From positions 496,001-560,000 of the forward strand of contig NZ_AKKC02000004.1 in assembly GCF_000282095.2 (NCBI RefSeq): DNA of 64,000 bases, in the 5' to 3' direction. The position numbers and the translations under genes are program-made. Source of the stretch: Rhizobium sp. CF080. GTDB lineage: Bacteria; Pseudomonadota; Alphaproteobacteria; Rhizobiales; Rhizobiaceae. Shown piece after piece: positions 24,252-32,654 of this stretch. The notes beneath the pieces are model-generated. The model saw nothing but the letters and a program-made list of their open reading frames with translations, searched no databases and was not told where the DNA came from. The first letter of the stretch is position 1. Each line of letters opens with the position of its first letter.

Positions 24252-24412
24252 ATGTTTTGTTGACCGCACTCCGAACAAGTAGCAGGAGACCGCTCGGCGT
24301 AGGTGGGGGGCGCCAGCCGCAGCAAACGGCCTATCCCGATGCCGATCGTGAGATAGGAAACCAGCACCGGATAAGGTTGGATGCCGTTGATTTGCTGCGG
24401 CTTTCTGGACTT

Positions 24413-25279
24413 CTAGAACTTGTAACCGACCATCAGCATCGCAGACGGCTGCACGTCGTTCTGAACGATCGGGCTGTCCTTCGCATCGCCGGTGAGGAAG
24501 CCCACTCCTGCCTGGCCGCGGATAACCCAGTGTTCCGTCGCCATATATGTCACGGACGCCTCGATATCGAAACGTTTCAGCCCGGCGCTGGCCTCATATT
24601 GCCGCAACCCCGATCTTGCGGACTGGGCAGCGGTGACTCCAAAATAGCTTTCCATATGGTTGTCGTCGGCGAAGGTCGCGGAAGCGCCTGCGGAAAAAAT
24701 AAAGCGATCATAGTTATGGGAGACATTTGCTCCGACCTGACCGAGGAGGCCGTCGCTGCCGCCGATCGTTTTGTCGATGGACGCATAAAGTTCCATCGGT
24801 CCCCATTCATACGAGAGCTTCGTTCCGACGACAGCGCCGGCGTCGATATCACCGAGCCCTTTCAGATGAGAGGAATCGTCTTCATCGCGCCCACCCCCTA
24901 ACTCGTAACCGCCCTTCGCCGTGAGCTTGAAACCCTTGGCTGCCAGCACGTCGATGCTTAGCCCACCCGGATCGACGGTGACGCGATCACCGAAGGTTGC
25001 GGAGATCATTGGGATGGGGACGATTTCAAACTCGTCGGATCCTTCGAATTTCGGCGCATAAATGGCTCCGGCGCCGACCATGACGTTCCAGTCGGAAAGC
25101 TTCTGGCGGATGCCGCCGAAGCGCCCCTTGTCGAAGTTCTCCGACGGGGGAATGGCCGCCGCCTCACTCTCGTAAAGGTCGGCAGCGCGTGCCTCAAACA
25201 GGGGGTAGGCAACCACCGCGAGCCCGGCAGCGATGACTATCTGCCGCGGGCAGCTTAAAAAGGGCTTGGTCAATGACAT
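24413..25279 (-). CDS. MipA/OmpV family outer-membrane protein
   Basis: A 288-residue beta-barrel protein. The signal peptide (about 1-33) ends EARAADL. The mature chain has the MipA/OmpV hallmarks: NVMVGAGAIYAPKFEGSDEFEIVPIPMISA at its start (in pieces), repeated amphipathic strands, and a C-terminal Phe (MLMVGYKF) as needed for outer-membrane insertion. AAGGAACC lies upstream of the ATG. The family interacts with peptidoglycan enzymes or acts as a porin-like protein. It is divergent from an OmpR-type two-component system, a frequent arrangement for this family, so regulation by that system is likely. Confidence 0.87.
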   Translation of the reverse strand: MSLTKPFLSCPRQIVIAAGLAVVAYPLFEARAADLYESEAAAIPPSENFDKGRFGGIRQKLSDWNVMVGAGAIYAPKFEGSDEFEIVPIPMISATFGDRVTVDPGGLSIDVLAAKGFKLTAKGGYELGGGRDEDDSSHLKGLGDIDAGAVVGTKLSYEWGPMELYASIDKTIGGSDGLLGQVGANVSHNYDRFIFSAGASATFADDNHMESYFGVTAAQSARSGLRQYEASAGLKRFDIEASVTYMATEHWVIRGQAGVGFLTGDAKDSPIVQNDVQPSAMLMVGYKF

Positions 25280-25398
25280 TCGAATTGGTTCCTTGAGTCT
25301 GACAGAGAGTTTTCAATGGGCGGGAGTATGAAAGCCCGACGCGCCTTGCCTCTCGCGGTCGCACAATCTCGAACGACGCCGTTAACTTGGGTTTTGTG

Positions 25399-25413
25399 AT
25401 GTTAAGAAATGTT
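25399..25413 (+). promoter_or_regulatory. Candidate response-regulator site, copy 2, in a 339-base divergent promoter region
   Basis: ATGTTAAGAAATGTT contains two ATGTT half-sites exactly 10 bases apart. The region 25280-25618 between the mipA-like gene and the response-regulator gene holds no gene; it also has an inverted half-site (CTTAACAT at 25514-25521). Autoregulation and control of the mipA-like gene are inferred. Confidence 0.4.
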
Positions 25414-25618
25414 GCCCAGATCGACGCTGGCGACCTTGCCGGTGCTTTCGGTATTCAACTCGACCGGCGCGCGGCCGAAGGCGTAGCGGCGCCTGGCGAC
25501 GGGTCAGTTGCAGCTTAACATATCAAAATATCTTTACCCCGTGACTTCAGGGGTGTTTTCGCGACAATGAAACACGAAGGGTTTGAACACCTGTCGATAC
25601 ACTATGCAGGGCGAATAC

Positions 25619-26356
25619 ATGACAGCTCAACATCTCATCGCGCCAGAGGCCGTATCTCGCATTCTTCTTGTCGAGGACGACGACGAGATCGCTGCGATGG
25701 TCATCGAAATGTTGACGGAGAATGGTCTCGAGGCTGTTGCGGTTGGCTCAGCCGCCAACATGGATATTATCCTGAGGAAGCAATCCTTCGATTTGGTTGT
25801 GCTCGACGCCATGCTGCCAGGAGAAGATGGTTTCAGCATCTGCCGTCGGCTGCGGGCATCATCAACGATCCCTATCGTCATGCTCACGGCGCTCAGCGAT
25901 GAAATCAACCGCATCGTTGGGATCGAGCTTGGAGCCGACGACTATATTACCAAGCCGTTTCACCCGCGGGAACTCATGGCGCGCATAAAGGGGCTGCTGC
26001 GGCGTGCATCATACGGAGCAGAAAGACTTGCACAGCAACCAGCCCTGCAGTTCGCCGGCTGGCAGATCGATCCGCTTCTGCGACAACTCTTGAACCCTGA
26101 GGGGGTGCATGTTTCGATGACGACGGCCGAGTTCGACGTTCTCCTCGCATTTTGCCAAAATCCGGGTCGTGTGATGACGCGCGAGCAGCTTCTTCGACTG
26201 ACCCATGCCGGCCTTGCAGGTCCGGTCGAACGCAGCATCGATGTCCATATCAGCCGCGTTCGGCAGAAGATCGAAGCCAATGTTCGCGAGCCGACCTTCA
26301 TCAAGACGGTCCGGCTAGGGGGTTACATGTTTACCCCGAAGGTCGAGGCCTGCTGA
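25619..26356 (+). CDS. OmpR-family response regulator
   Basis: A 245-residue regulator; MTAQHL is preferred over two upstream starts because AGGGCG precedes it. The receiver domain (about 14-127) has the acidic pocket VEDDDE, the phospho-acceptor Asp63 in VVLDAMLPGEDGF and the conserved Lys in ITKPFHP. The winged-helix DNA-binding domain follows (FAGWQIDPLLRQL, TTAEFDVLLAF, ERSIDVHISRVRQKIE, IKTVRLGGYMF). Its stop overlaps the kinase start (TGATG), so the pair is coupled. Confidence 0.93.
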   Translation: MTAQHLIAPEAVSRILLVEDDDEIAAMVIEMLTENGLEAVAVGSAANMDIILRKQSFDLVVLDAMLPGEDGFSICRRLRASSTIPIVMLTALSDEINRIVGIELGADDYITKPFHPRELMARIKGLLRRASYGAERLAQQPALQFAGWQIDPLLRQLLNPEGVHVSMTTAEFDVLLAFCQNPGRVMTREQLLRLTHAGLAGPVERSIDVHISRVRQKIEANVREPTFIKTVRLGGYMFTPKVEAC

Positions 26357-27747
26357 TGTTTACACGTTTTCGGGTTGGATCGATCCGCCGACAGATCGCA
26401 GCTCTCGCTATTGGCCCCATCACAGGACTCGTCACCCTGGGTGCCATTTCTGAATGGGCGTTGCGCGACGATCTTGAGAGTATTTCCTATGCCCGAACGA
26501 CGGCATTGAAGATCGAGACGGTCATCGATCAGGTAAGAGAGTCCGCTTCCGCAGTGCAAAGGGCCGCGATCCTGGACGCAACGTCCAGGACGGGGCTTCG
26601 GGTGGAAGAAGTCGCGACGGCGGAGCTTTCACGGGGTGAAGCAGACATTTCCTTTGAGGATGTCCGCCACCTTGTGCAGGACAACCTGCCAGACAGCTTC
26701 GCAACGGCTTTCCGCCCGGAGACTTCTGCCGGAAAACTGCACAATGTGCTTGTCGTTGGGATCGGTGACGATCGAGCTCTGGCGTTTCTGCCCGCGTCAC
26801 CTCCTCCCGATGCCTGGATCAGCGACCAGCAAGTCAGTGTCGTCCTGCAACTGATGGCTCTTGTCCTGCCGGTGATCCTCCTGTCGCTGTATGCGGCACG
26901 GGTGATTTCGGCTCCCCTCCTTGAATTTGCGAAAGCTGCAGAAACGCTGAAGCCCGATGACGGGCCTGACAGACCTTTCGACGAACGTGGTGCGGCCGAA
27001 ATTCGAACTTTGGCCAAATCACTGAACGACATGCGCAGCCGCATACGCAGCATGATCGACGACCGCACGCGCATGTTGCGCGCGATAAGCCACGACCTTC
27101 GCACCCCGCTGACGCGCCTGCGCCTGCGCGCCGAACGCTCGACGCAGCCGGAGCTGAAAGCAGCGCTTTTGAAAGATATCTCCGCTCTCGGCGACATGAT
27201 CAACGATACGCTCACCTATCTCAGCAAGGAAATGGCAACGGAGAAACCGGTCAATGCTGACCTGCCGAGTTTATTGGCAACCGTATGTTCCGACTTTACC
27301 GACATAGGCTTCAATGTGAATTATGTCGGGCCGGAACGCTTTACCTATCGCTGCAAACCGCGATCGCTGGCGCGCGCGATTACAAATCTCGTCGAGAATA
27401 GCACCAAGCTCGCCCAGGATATCTCGGTAGAGCTTTCGGTCCTTGAAAATGGGACCGTGCGAATGAGCGTTGTCGATGACGGCCCTGGCCTTCCAGGCGG
27501 TTTGCGCACCCGCGTGTTGGAGCCCTTTTTCAAAATCGATGCGGCGCGAACCTCCTCCGACCGCAGCGGGTTCGGTCTCGGGCTCTCGATCGTCGACGAC
27601 ATCGTGCGGGCCCATGGCGGCACGATCGAACTTCTGAACAGAGCGCCGCACGGCCTTGCGGCACATATGGATTTTCCTGCCGAGGGGCATGCTGGGTGCG
27701 CCGCCGCACCCAAGAAATCGGCTGGCAATTTCGCCCGTGCCGGTTGA
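26356..27747 (+). CDS. Sensor histidine kinase partner of the OmpR-type regulator
   Basis: A 463-residue kinase. Span 1 is at about 12-32, a periplasmic sensor region follows to about 160, and span 2 is at about 162-182. A HAMP segment leads to the dimerisation domain with His246 in AISHDLRTPLTRLRLRAE. The ATPase part carries the N box (ARAITNLVENSTKL), the G1 box (VVDDGPGLP) and the G2 box (RSGFGLGLSIVDDIVRAHGG). The periplasmic part resembles no sensor I can name; envelope stress is possible, given the linked outer-membrane protein. Confidence 0.92.
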   Translation: MFTRFRVGSIRRQIAALAIGPITGLVTLGAISEWALRDDLESISYARTTALKIETVIDQVRESASAVQRAAILDATSRTGLRVEEVATAELSRGEADISFEDVRHLVQDNLPDSFATAFRPETSAGKLHNVLVVGIGDDRALAFLPASPPPDAWISDQQVSVVLQLMALVLPVILLSLYAARVISAPLLEFAKAAETLKPDDGPDRPFDERGAAEIRTLAKSLNDMRSRIRSMIDDRTRMLRAISHDLRTPLTRLRLRAERSTQPELKAALLKDISALGDMINDTLTYLSKEMATEKPVNADLPSLLATVCSDFTDIGFNVNYVGPERFTYRCKPRSLARAITNLVENSTKLAQDISVELSVLENGTVRMSVVDDGPGLPGGLRTRVLEPFFKIDAARTSSDRSGFGLGLSIVDDIVRAHGGTIELLNRAPHGLAAHMDFPAEGHAGCAAAPKKSAGNFARAG

Positions 27748-27895
27748 CCGAAGTCCAAAGGTGGACTGTAAGATTGACGTCAGCAAAGGCGTGAGAGCTA
27801 TTCGGTTCCCAGCGCTGATGAGTGTTCTGTCGATGGACGCTGGCCATCATCGCCAAGGCGATATAAAAGCCGACACCACCAACAGGCAGATCGCG

Positions 27896-28117
27896 ATGGA
27901 TGACTCGATCAAGATAGACAATCGCGGCGACTTCGGGCTCTGGGCCATCGAAGTGGCCAAGCAGATCGTCAGCGAACAGGGTTTTGAATTGGCCAGAGCC
28001 GCGCGAGACGGCACGGACGACGAGTTGCGCGTCGCCGGCAACGCGCTGGGGCAGGCGATCACCAATGCACTCATCGAGGTTTACGATGGTCTGCTCGAAG
28101 GAGCGCCTGAAGAATAG
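27896..28117 (+). CDS. Small protein of unknown function (73 residues)
   Basis: The frame MDDSIKIDNRGDFGLWAIEVAKQ is predicted to be mainly helical and acidic, ending LLEGAPEE. The frame is open further upstream, but this ATG begins the part with protein-like composition; the ribosome site is weak (AGGCAG). No family is recognised. It lies downstream of the kinase gene on the same strand with a gap of about 150 bases, and directly precedes a relic of a short-chain dehydrogenase. Confidence 0.42.
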   Translation: MDDSIKIDNRGDFGLWAIEVAKQIVSEQGFELARAARDGTDDELRVAGNALGQAITNALIEVYDGLLEGAPEE

Positions 28118-28186
28118 AGCCGCGAGTCCTCCATAAACGGCGCCAAGATCATGGTCGATGGCGGCATTCATGTGACGGTTTGGTGA
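28118..28186 (+). pseudogene. C-terminal relic of a short-chain dehydrogenase/reductase
   Basis: Directly after the TAG of the preceding small gene, in the same frame, the sequence encodes SSINGAKIMVDGGIHVTVW and a TGA. This is the standard C-terminal end of SDR proteins (usually S-Y-[IV]-N/T-G-x-x-x-x-V-D-G-G). Nothing else of an SDR is present upstream, so it is a remnant left by deletion or replacement. Confidence 0.5.
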
Positions 28187-28262
28187 GCCGGGACTTAACC
28201 CAGGCGGTGCTGACATGCTCTATTGTGTTTGGACTTGAAGACCCGATACCGGGCAGGCTGGT

Positions 28263-29549
28263 TTAGTCCGAGACTTGGCCGGCCTCTCGGGTATGGACCG
28301 CCACGCAGTTGCGACCGGTCTTTTTTGCAAGGTAGAGCGCCGCATCCGCCTGACGCTGAAGCTGCTCTGCCGACATAAACTCACTGCCTTGCATCAACGC
28401 CGCCACTCCGGTGCTGACGGTGACATAAGGAAGGACGCGAGAGGTGGGGTTCGGAAGAGAGGCAGCCTCTACTCGGCTGCGAATTCTCTCAGCGACCACC
28501 CTGGCTTGTTGTTCATCAGCGCCCGGGAGGAAGACGAGAAACTCTTCGCCGCCGTAGCGGGCGACCTGGTCCCGCTCGTCTCTCATACTGCTCTGAATGA
28601 TGCCGGCAACCTTCACGAGGCAGCGGTCGCCTTCGGCATGCCCGAGATTGTCGTTGAGGCGCTTGAAGTCGTCGACATCGCACATCAGCATGGCCGCGCC
28701 TCTGGTTCGGGTCAGGTCCTCGTTCCAGAAACCATGCAGCGTTTCCATCATCGAACGCCGGTTGGCGACACCAGTCAGCGGGTCGGTTCGCGCAAGCAAT
28801 TCCAGCTGGGAATTGGCATCAGCAAGTGCCGCGAGGCGACTTCGATCTCGCAGCTCGAGCAGGAAAGTCTTGTGCGCCAAGATCGTTGCGGTGCGTCGGG
28901 CCACGATGGTTGCGACCACGCCGCTCGCAAAAAACAGCGTGCCAGCCAGGGCACTTCCCATGTCGATGTCTGGATTGCGCAGTTGAAACACCAGGTAGAT
29001 ACCGAGGGCAGAAGCGCCGATCACCATCGCCCAACGGAGGGGAATGGGAAATATGATGATGGCAGTGACGGCCACAAAAAGCATGATGGTCAAATGGCGC
29101 TCGTAGAACTCGCCACCGGTGTTGACGCCCACCAAGGCGACAGACAGGAGGATGAGAAAAACAGCCGAGAGGATGCAAATTCCCTGCAGCCACAAAGCAT
29201 GTGGCCGCCGGAAGACTATCGCCGCAAAAAGAGCTGCGGGGGGAAGGATAGACGCCGGCCAAAGCATCGACATCACAGTTCCGGTCGGAAGCAGGATCGC
29301 GTTGAGGCCCAACGTCAGCCCGTCGAGCACGATGACCCAAACCATCCACGCGCGGATGATCTTGGCAGTCTGCGGCCATGAGCGTTCGCGAAAAAGCTGG
29401 GCCAGGTCCCCATTGAGCCGGATATCACGTGTGCGACCACCAAGTAAGCGCTCGACTTCGGCCACAATGGGCGGGCTCAACCTCTGGAGAGGCTTCCGCG
29501 GAGACGCTCTTACCGGATTGACAGAACCTGTGGTTCGCTCGGCGTCCAT
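28263..29549 (-). CDS. Membrane-bound diguanylate cyclase (GGDEF)
   Basis: A 428-residue protein making cyclic di-GMP. A cytoplasmic N-terminal part of about 60 residues (RDIRLNGDLAQLFRERSWPQ) is followed by six likely membrane spans between about 67 and 220, a short coiled-coil linker, and the GGDEF domain from about 255. The active motif is GGEEF (333-337), preceded by DVDDFKRLND with the metal-binding Asp residues. The position of the inhibitory RxxD site reads DERD, so product inhibition may be missing. It stands alone and probably links an envelope signal to biofilm or motility control. Confidence 0.92.
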   Translation of the reverse strand: MDAERTTGSVNPVRASPRKPLQRLSPPIVAEVERLLGGRTRDIRLNGDLAQLFRERSWPQTAKIIRAWMVWVIVLDGLTLGLNAILLPTGTVMSMLWPASILPPAALFAAIVFRRPHALWLQGICILSAVFLILLSVALVGVNTGGEFYERHLTIMLFVAVTAIIIFPIPLRWAMVIGASALGIYLVFQLRNPDIDMGSALAGTLFFASGVVATIVARRTATILAHKTFLLELRDRSRLAALADANSQLELLARTDPLTGVANRRSMMETLHGFWNEDLTRTRGAAMLMCDVDDFKRLNDNLGHAEGDRCLVKVAGIIQSSMRDERDQVARYGGEEFLVFLPGADEQQARVVAERIRSRVEAASLPNPTSRVLPYVTVSTGVAALMQGSEFMSAEQLQRQADAALYLAKKTGRNCVAVHTREAGQVSD

Positions 29550-29657
29550 GTGTCGGATCTAGGGTGCAGATCATCGGAGACAAGACGGGCGCTGAGTCGG
29601 CCGGAAAAGACGATATGCTTGTCCGATGATTTTATCGCGTGACGTCGGGTCGGGCGC

Positions 29658-30866
29658 CTAGCCTGGCAGGCATGCGGGTCCGATGGGATCGAATGTCTTA
29701 TAGGTCAGGATGAACTCGCGATGGCCGAGCAGTTCGGACTTGGTTGCCTGGCCGTTCGCGACGGAAAGGACCAGGTCAAAGATCTCGTCTCCAACTTCGG
29801 ATAGTTTTGCGCGGCCTTCCAGGATGCGGCCGGCATCCACGTCCATGTCGCCCGAGAGCCGACGGTAGGTTTCCGGATTGGCGCAGATCTTGATGACCGG
29901 CGCGATCGCCGAGCCGGACACGGAACCGCGGCCGGTGACGAAAAGGGTGAGATGACAGCCGGTCGCGATCAGCTCGACGATTTCGGCATTGTCCGAGACA
30001 TTCGGAAAGCCGAAACGCACGTCGCCGTCCGGCACGACATCCATCAGGTAGAGCCCGCCGCGCGGCGGAATGTCGCCCGGCTTGATCAGGCCCGAAATAG
30101 GCGAGGAGCCCGACTTGGCATAGGCGCCCATCGATTTTTCCTCGATCGTCGAAAGCCCGCCATCGGCGTTGCCGGGCGCGAAACTGCCATAGCCCAGGGT
30201 GGCATAGTAGCGGGCGGCCTTCGCCACGGAGGCCCGCAGCTCGTCGCCAAGCTCCAGCGTCACCGCCCGGCTGGCCATGATTTCCTCGCATCCGATCAGC
30301 TCGCCGGTCTCCTCGAAAATGCACGCGGCGCCCGCCTCTACCAACCGGTCAAAGGCAAGGCCGGCGGCAGGGTTGCCGGTCATGCCGCTCGTGCCGTCGG
30401 AGCCGCCGCAGATTGTGCCGATGATCAGTTCGCTCGGGTCCATGGGCACTCTCGTGACCCCATCCAGCTCTTCCAAGCGTTGGGCGACCCAGTCGATGCC
30501 GTCGGTAATCGTCGAAAGCGTTCCGCCATTCTCCTGGATCGTGAGGGTCGCAACGGGTCTGCCGCTCGTCTCCACGATACGGGAAAGCGAGAACTTGTTG
30601 AAGCTCTCGCATCCGAGCGACAACAGCAGGGCTGCGGCAACGTTGGGGTGCGTACAGAGCCGTTCCATCATGCGCTGGGCATAGGGGTTTGGAAAACAGC
30701 CCGGAAAGCCGATCAGATGGACGTCCTTGCCGCGGAAATGACTGACGATTTCCCGACCGACGTGATGAGCGCATTCCACCAGATAGGCGACGACCACGAT
30801 GTTGCGGATACCCTTGCGGCCATCGGGCCTCAGATAGCCGAGAATGGGGGCCCGTTCGCCTGTCAT
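29658..30866 (-). CDS. UxaA-family dehydratase, large subunit (altronate/galactarate dehydratase type)
   Basis: A 402-residue protein covering the C-terminal catalytic part of altronate/galactarate dehydratases (RPDGRKGIRNIVVVAY, LSLGCESFNKF, ICGGSDGTSGMTGNPAAG, FVTGRGSVSGSAIAPVIKICANP). These enzymes remove water from sugar acids to give 2-keto-3-deoxy acids. It overlaps by four bases the gene for the small N-terminal subunit, so the two-domain enzyme is split. It is the last gene of a long minus-strand operon of sugar-acid enzymes. The precise sugar acid cannot be read from the sequence. Confidence 0.88.
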   Translation of the reverse strand: MTGERAPILGYLRPDGRKGIRNIVVVAYLVECAHHVGREIVSHFRGKDVHLIGFPGCFPNPYAQRMMERLCTHPNVAAALLLSLGCESFNKFSLSRIVETSGRPVATLTIQENGGTLSTITDGIDWVAQRLEELDGVTRVPMDPSELIIGTICGGSDGTSGMTGNPAAGLAFDRLVEAGAACIFEETGELIGCEEIMASRAVTLELGDELRASVAKAARYYATLGYGSFAPGNADGGLSTIEEKSMGAYAKSGSSPISGLIKPGDIPPRGGLYLMDVVPDGDVRFGFPNVSDNAEIVELIATGCHLTLFVTGRGSVSGSAIAPVIKICANPETYRRLSGDMDVDAGRILEGRAKLSEVGDEIFDLVLSVANGQATKSELLGHREFILTYKTFDPIGPACLPG

Positions 30867-31159
30867 GACGCGGTATCCGCGATCAGGTGCGTCCTGATGT
30901 AGTCGCTCTTCAGATTGTGGATGTGCACGTGCTCGCCGGGCTCGATCGCCCGTGTCGCGGAGCCGATCGGGACACCGTATTTGACGACCTTTTCACCCGC
31001 TCCGATTGAACATCGCGCCAGCTTGTGGCCGAGTTCGATCGTCTTCGCCAGTACGTGTGGTTTGCGGCCGATGACGATCTTCTCGCCGGCATCGATGCGC
31101 CGGCAGGCTATCAGGACATTGTCGCGGTCAGAGAGCAGAAGCAGGCGCGGATCGTTCAT
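30863..31159 (-). CDS. UxaA-family dehydratase, small SAF-domain subunit
   Basis: A 98-residue protein matching the N-terminal SAF domain of altronate dehydratase (LLLLSDRDNVLIACRRIDAGE, KIVIGRKPHVLAKTIELGHKLA, EPGEHVHIHNLKSDY). The HVHIHN segment is typical of the family. The ATGA overlap with the next gene ensures equal amounts of both subunits. It follows the RraA-like gene after seven bases. Confidence 0.87.
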   Translation of the reverse strand: MNDPRLLLLSDRDNVLIACRRIDAGEKIVIGRKPHVLAKTIELGHKLARCSIGAGEKVVKYGVPIGSATRAIEPGEHVHIHNLKSDYIRTHLIADTAS

Positions 31160-31166
31160 TGCCGGC

Positions 31167-31865
31167 TCACATGACGCCGAAGGTCTGGAATGCGTCGCAC
31201 GCGCTCATGCCGTTGCGGATGGCCGTTGCAACCTTGTTTTCCGTGCTGACCTTTTCCAGCGCGCGCTCGATCGCCTCTTTTTCGGCCTCGCGGGGAATGA
31301 CCAGCACGCCCTCGCGGTCACCGAAGATGAGGTCGCCGGGCGTCACCCGGATGCCTTCGATCTCGATCGGACAACCGTAGTCGATGACCTTGCCGCGCGG
31401 ACCCTGGTCCTGCGCATAGATGCCGCGCGAGAAAACGGAGAAGCCGAGCTTTTCGATCTCCCAGGAGTCGCGAACATAGCCGTTGAGCACTGCCCCGGCC
31501 GCCTTCAGCGTCTGGGCTCTTGTGGACATCAGGCCACCCCAGAGGGCATAGCGGAAGGAGGAGCCGCTGGCGATATAGACCTCGTTCTCGGTCAGGCTAT
31601 CCAACGCTTCCATCATGATGCCGAACGGCTTGTTGGCAAGCGGTCCCTGCGCGTCGGGCGAACCATCGGAAAAGACATCCGCCTCGAGCACGGGCATTGC
31701 CCGGCCGATGACCTTCATCTCCGGCTGCAGGGGAGCGATACCGGCCGGCAGGAACTGCCGGCGATGGCCCATGACATCGAGTACGTCGCCGACAACGGCC
31801 GTGAAAAGCTCCTTGCGGATAACCTCGAACATCGCCTTGTCGGCTGCGTTTACGTCGGTCGTCAT
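31167..31865 (-). CDS. RraA-like / HMG aldolase family protein
   Basis: A 232-residue member of the RraA/4-hydroxy-4-methyl-2-oxoglutarate aldolase family (AVVGDVLDVMGHRRQFLP, GALWGGLMSTRAQTLKAAG, GYVRDSWEIEKLGFSVFSRGI, GDLIFGDREGVLVIP). The last block holds the usual metal- and substrate-binding Asp and Arg. GGGAGA stands upstream of the ATG. In a sugar-acid locus such proteins act as aldolases or decarboxylases on keto acids, for example splitting the product of the dehydratases encoded beside it. The RNase E inhibitor role of E. coli RraA is unlikely here. Confidence 0.85.
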   Translation of the reverse strand: MTTDVNAADKAMFEVIRKELFTAVVGDVLDVMGHRRQFLPAGIAPLQPEMKVIGRAMPVLEADVFSDGSPDAQGPLANKPFGIMMEALDSLTENEVYIASGSSFRYALWGGLMSTRAQTLKAAGAVLNGYVRDSWEIEKLGFSVFSRGIYAQDQGPRGKVIDYGCPIEIEGIRVTPGDLIFGDREGVLVIPREAEKEAIERALEKVSTENKVATAIRNGMSACDAFQTFGVM

Positions 31866-31892
31866 AGTGTTGTTCTCCCTTGAAAGTTTGTC

Positions 31893-32654
31893 TCAAAAGC
31901 CGTGCAGCGCGCCGCCATCGACCACGATGATGTGGCCGGTAACATAGGCGGCGGCACGCGAGGCGAGATAGGTCATGGCCCAGCCAATATCGGCGCCTTC
32001 TCCGAAACGGCCCATCGGAATGCGGCTGTTGATCTTGCGAGCCCGTTCCGGATCGGCAGCGGTTGCCTGGCGCAGCAGGGCGGTGTCAATCCAGCCCGGC
32101 GCTACGCCGTTGACGCGAACGCCGACGGGCGCAAGTTCTGTGGCCAATGCCCGCACCATGCCGACATAAGCGGATTTCGCAGCGGAATAGCCGATCACGT
32201 TGGGAATGCCGAGGAACGAGCTCATCGACGCGGTGAAGAGAATGCTGCCTTCTGCTTCGGTCACTTGCGGCAGGAAAGCGCGCGACAGGGCGAACGCACC
32301 TCCGACGTGGACGTTCAGCACGGAGTTGAATGCCTCAACGCTCATCTCGCCTAGCGGCTTCTTGACCGTGTTGCCGGCATTGTTGACGAGGATCGAGACT
32401 TTCCCGAATTTTCGTTCGATGTCGCGGGCGAAGTCTTCCGCGCCCGCCGTGTCGGTCACGTCGAAGACATGATTTTGAGCGGAGGGGCCGAGCGTTTCGC
32501 AGGCCTTTACCAGCTTGTCGGCATTGGTGCCGACGATCGTAACCCTGGCGCCGGCCTGGACAAAGCAGGTGGCGATCGCAAGGCCAAGTCCGCTTCCGCC
32601 GCCGGTGACGAGCGCATGCTCGCCCGTCAGTCCGAAGATATCCTGAAGGCTCAT
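31893..32654 (-). CDS. SDR-family oxidoreductase (gluconate 5-dehydrogenase/KduD-like)
   Basis: A 253-residue classical short-chain dehydrogenase. The cofactor motif is TGGGSGLG (17-24), followed by NNAG (91-94); the catalytic set is Ser142, Tyr156 and Lys160 (GYSAAK); the C-terminal VDGGALHGF is standard. The length is normal. It overlaps the zinc dehydrogenase gene by four bases. It probably oxidises a sugar acid or keto-deoxy acid; which one is open. Confidence 0.88.
   Translation of the reverse strand: MSLQDIFGLTGEHALVTGGGSGLGLAIATCFVQAGARVTIVGTNADKLVKACETLGPSAQNHVFDVTDTAGAEDFARDIERKFGKVSILVNNAGNTVKKPLGEMSVEAFNSVLNVHVGGAFALSRAFLPQVTEAEGSILFTASMSSFLGIPNVIGYSAAKSAYVGMVRALATELAPVGVRVNGVAPGWIDTALLRQATAADPERARKINSRIPMGRFGEGADIGWAMTYLASRAAAYVTGHIIVVDGGALHGF

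Larger units (their letters stand above)
23517..24412. other. Gene-poor stretch of about 900 bases
   Basis: Several short overlapping reading frames occur on both strands, none with a recognised product. The best is at 23920-24168 on the minus strand (see there). A minus-strand frame at 23564-23755 has one hydrophobic segment (TIVVIVTFVGGFLV) but a poor start context. A 15-base motif at 24237 is shared with the promoter region of the two-component system. The stretch could hold degraded genes. Confidence 0.5.

Noticed and set aside
30863..31159. 98-residue gene next to a UxaA-type gene as a truncated pseudogene
   Set aside because: The split into a SAF-domain subunit and a catalytic subunit with an ATGA overlap is a known arrangement of the family, so both are likely functional.
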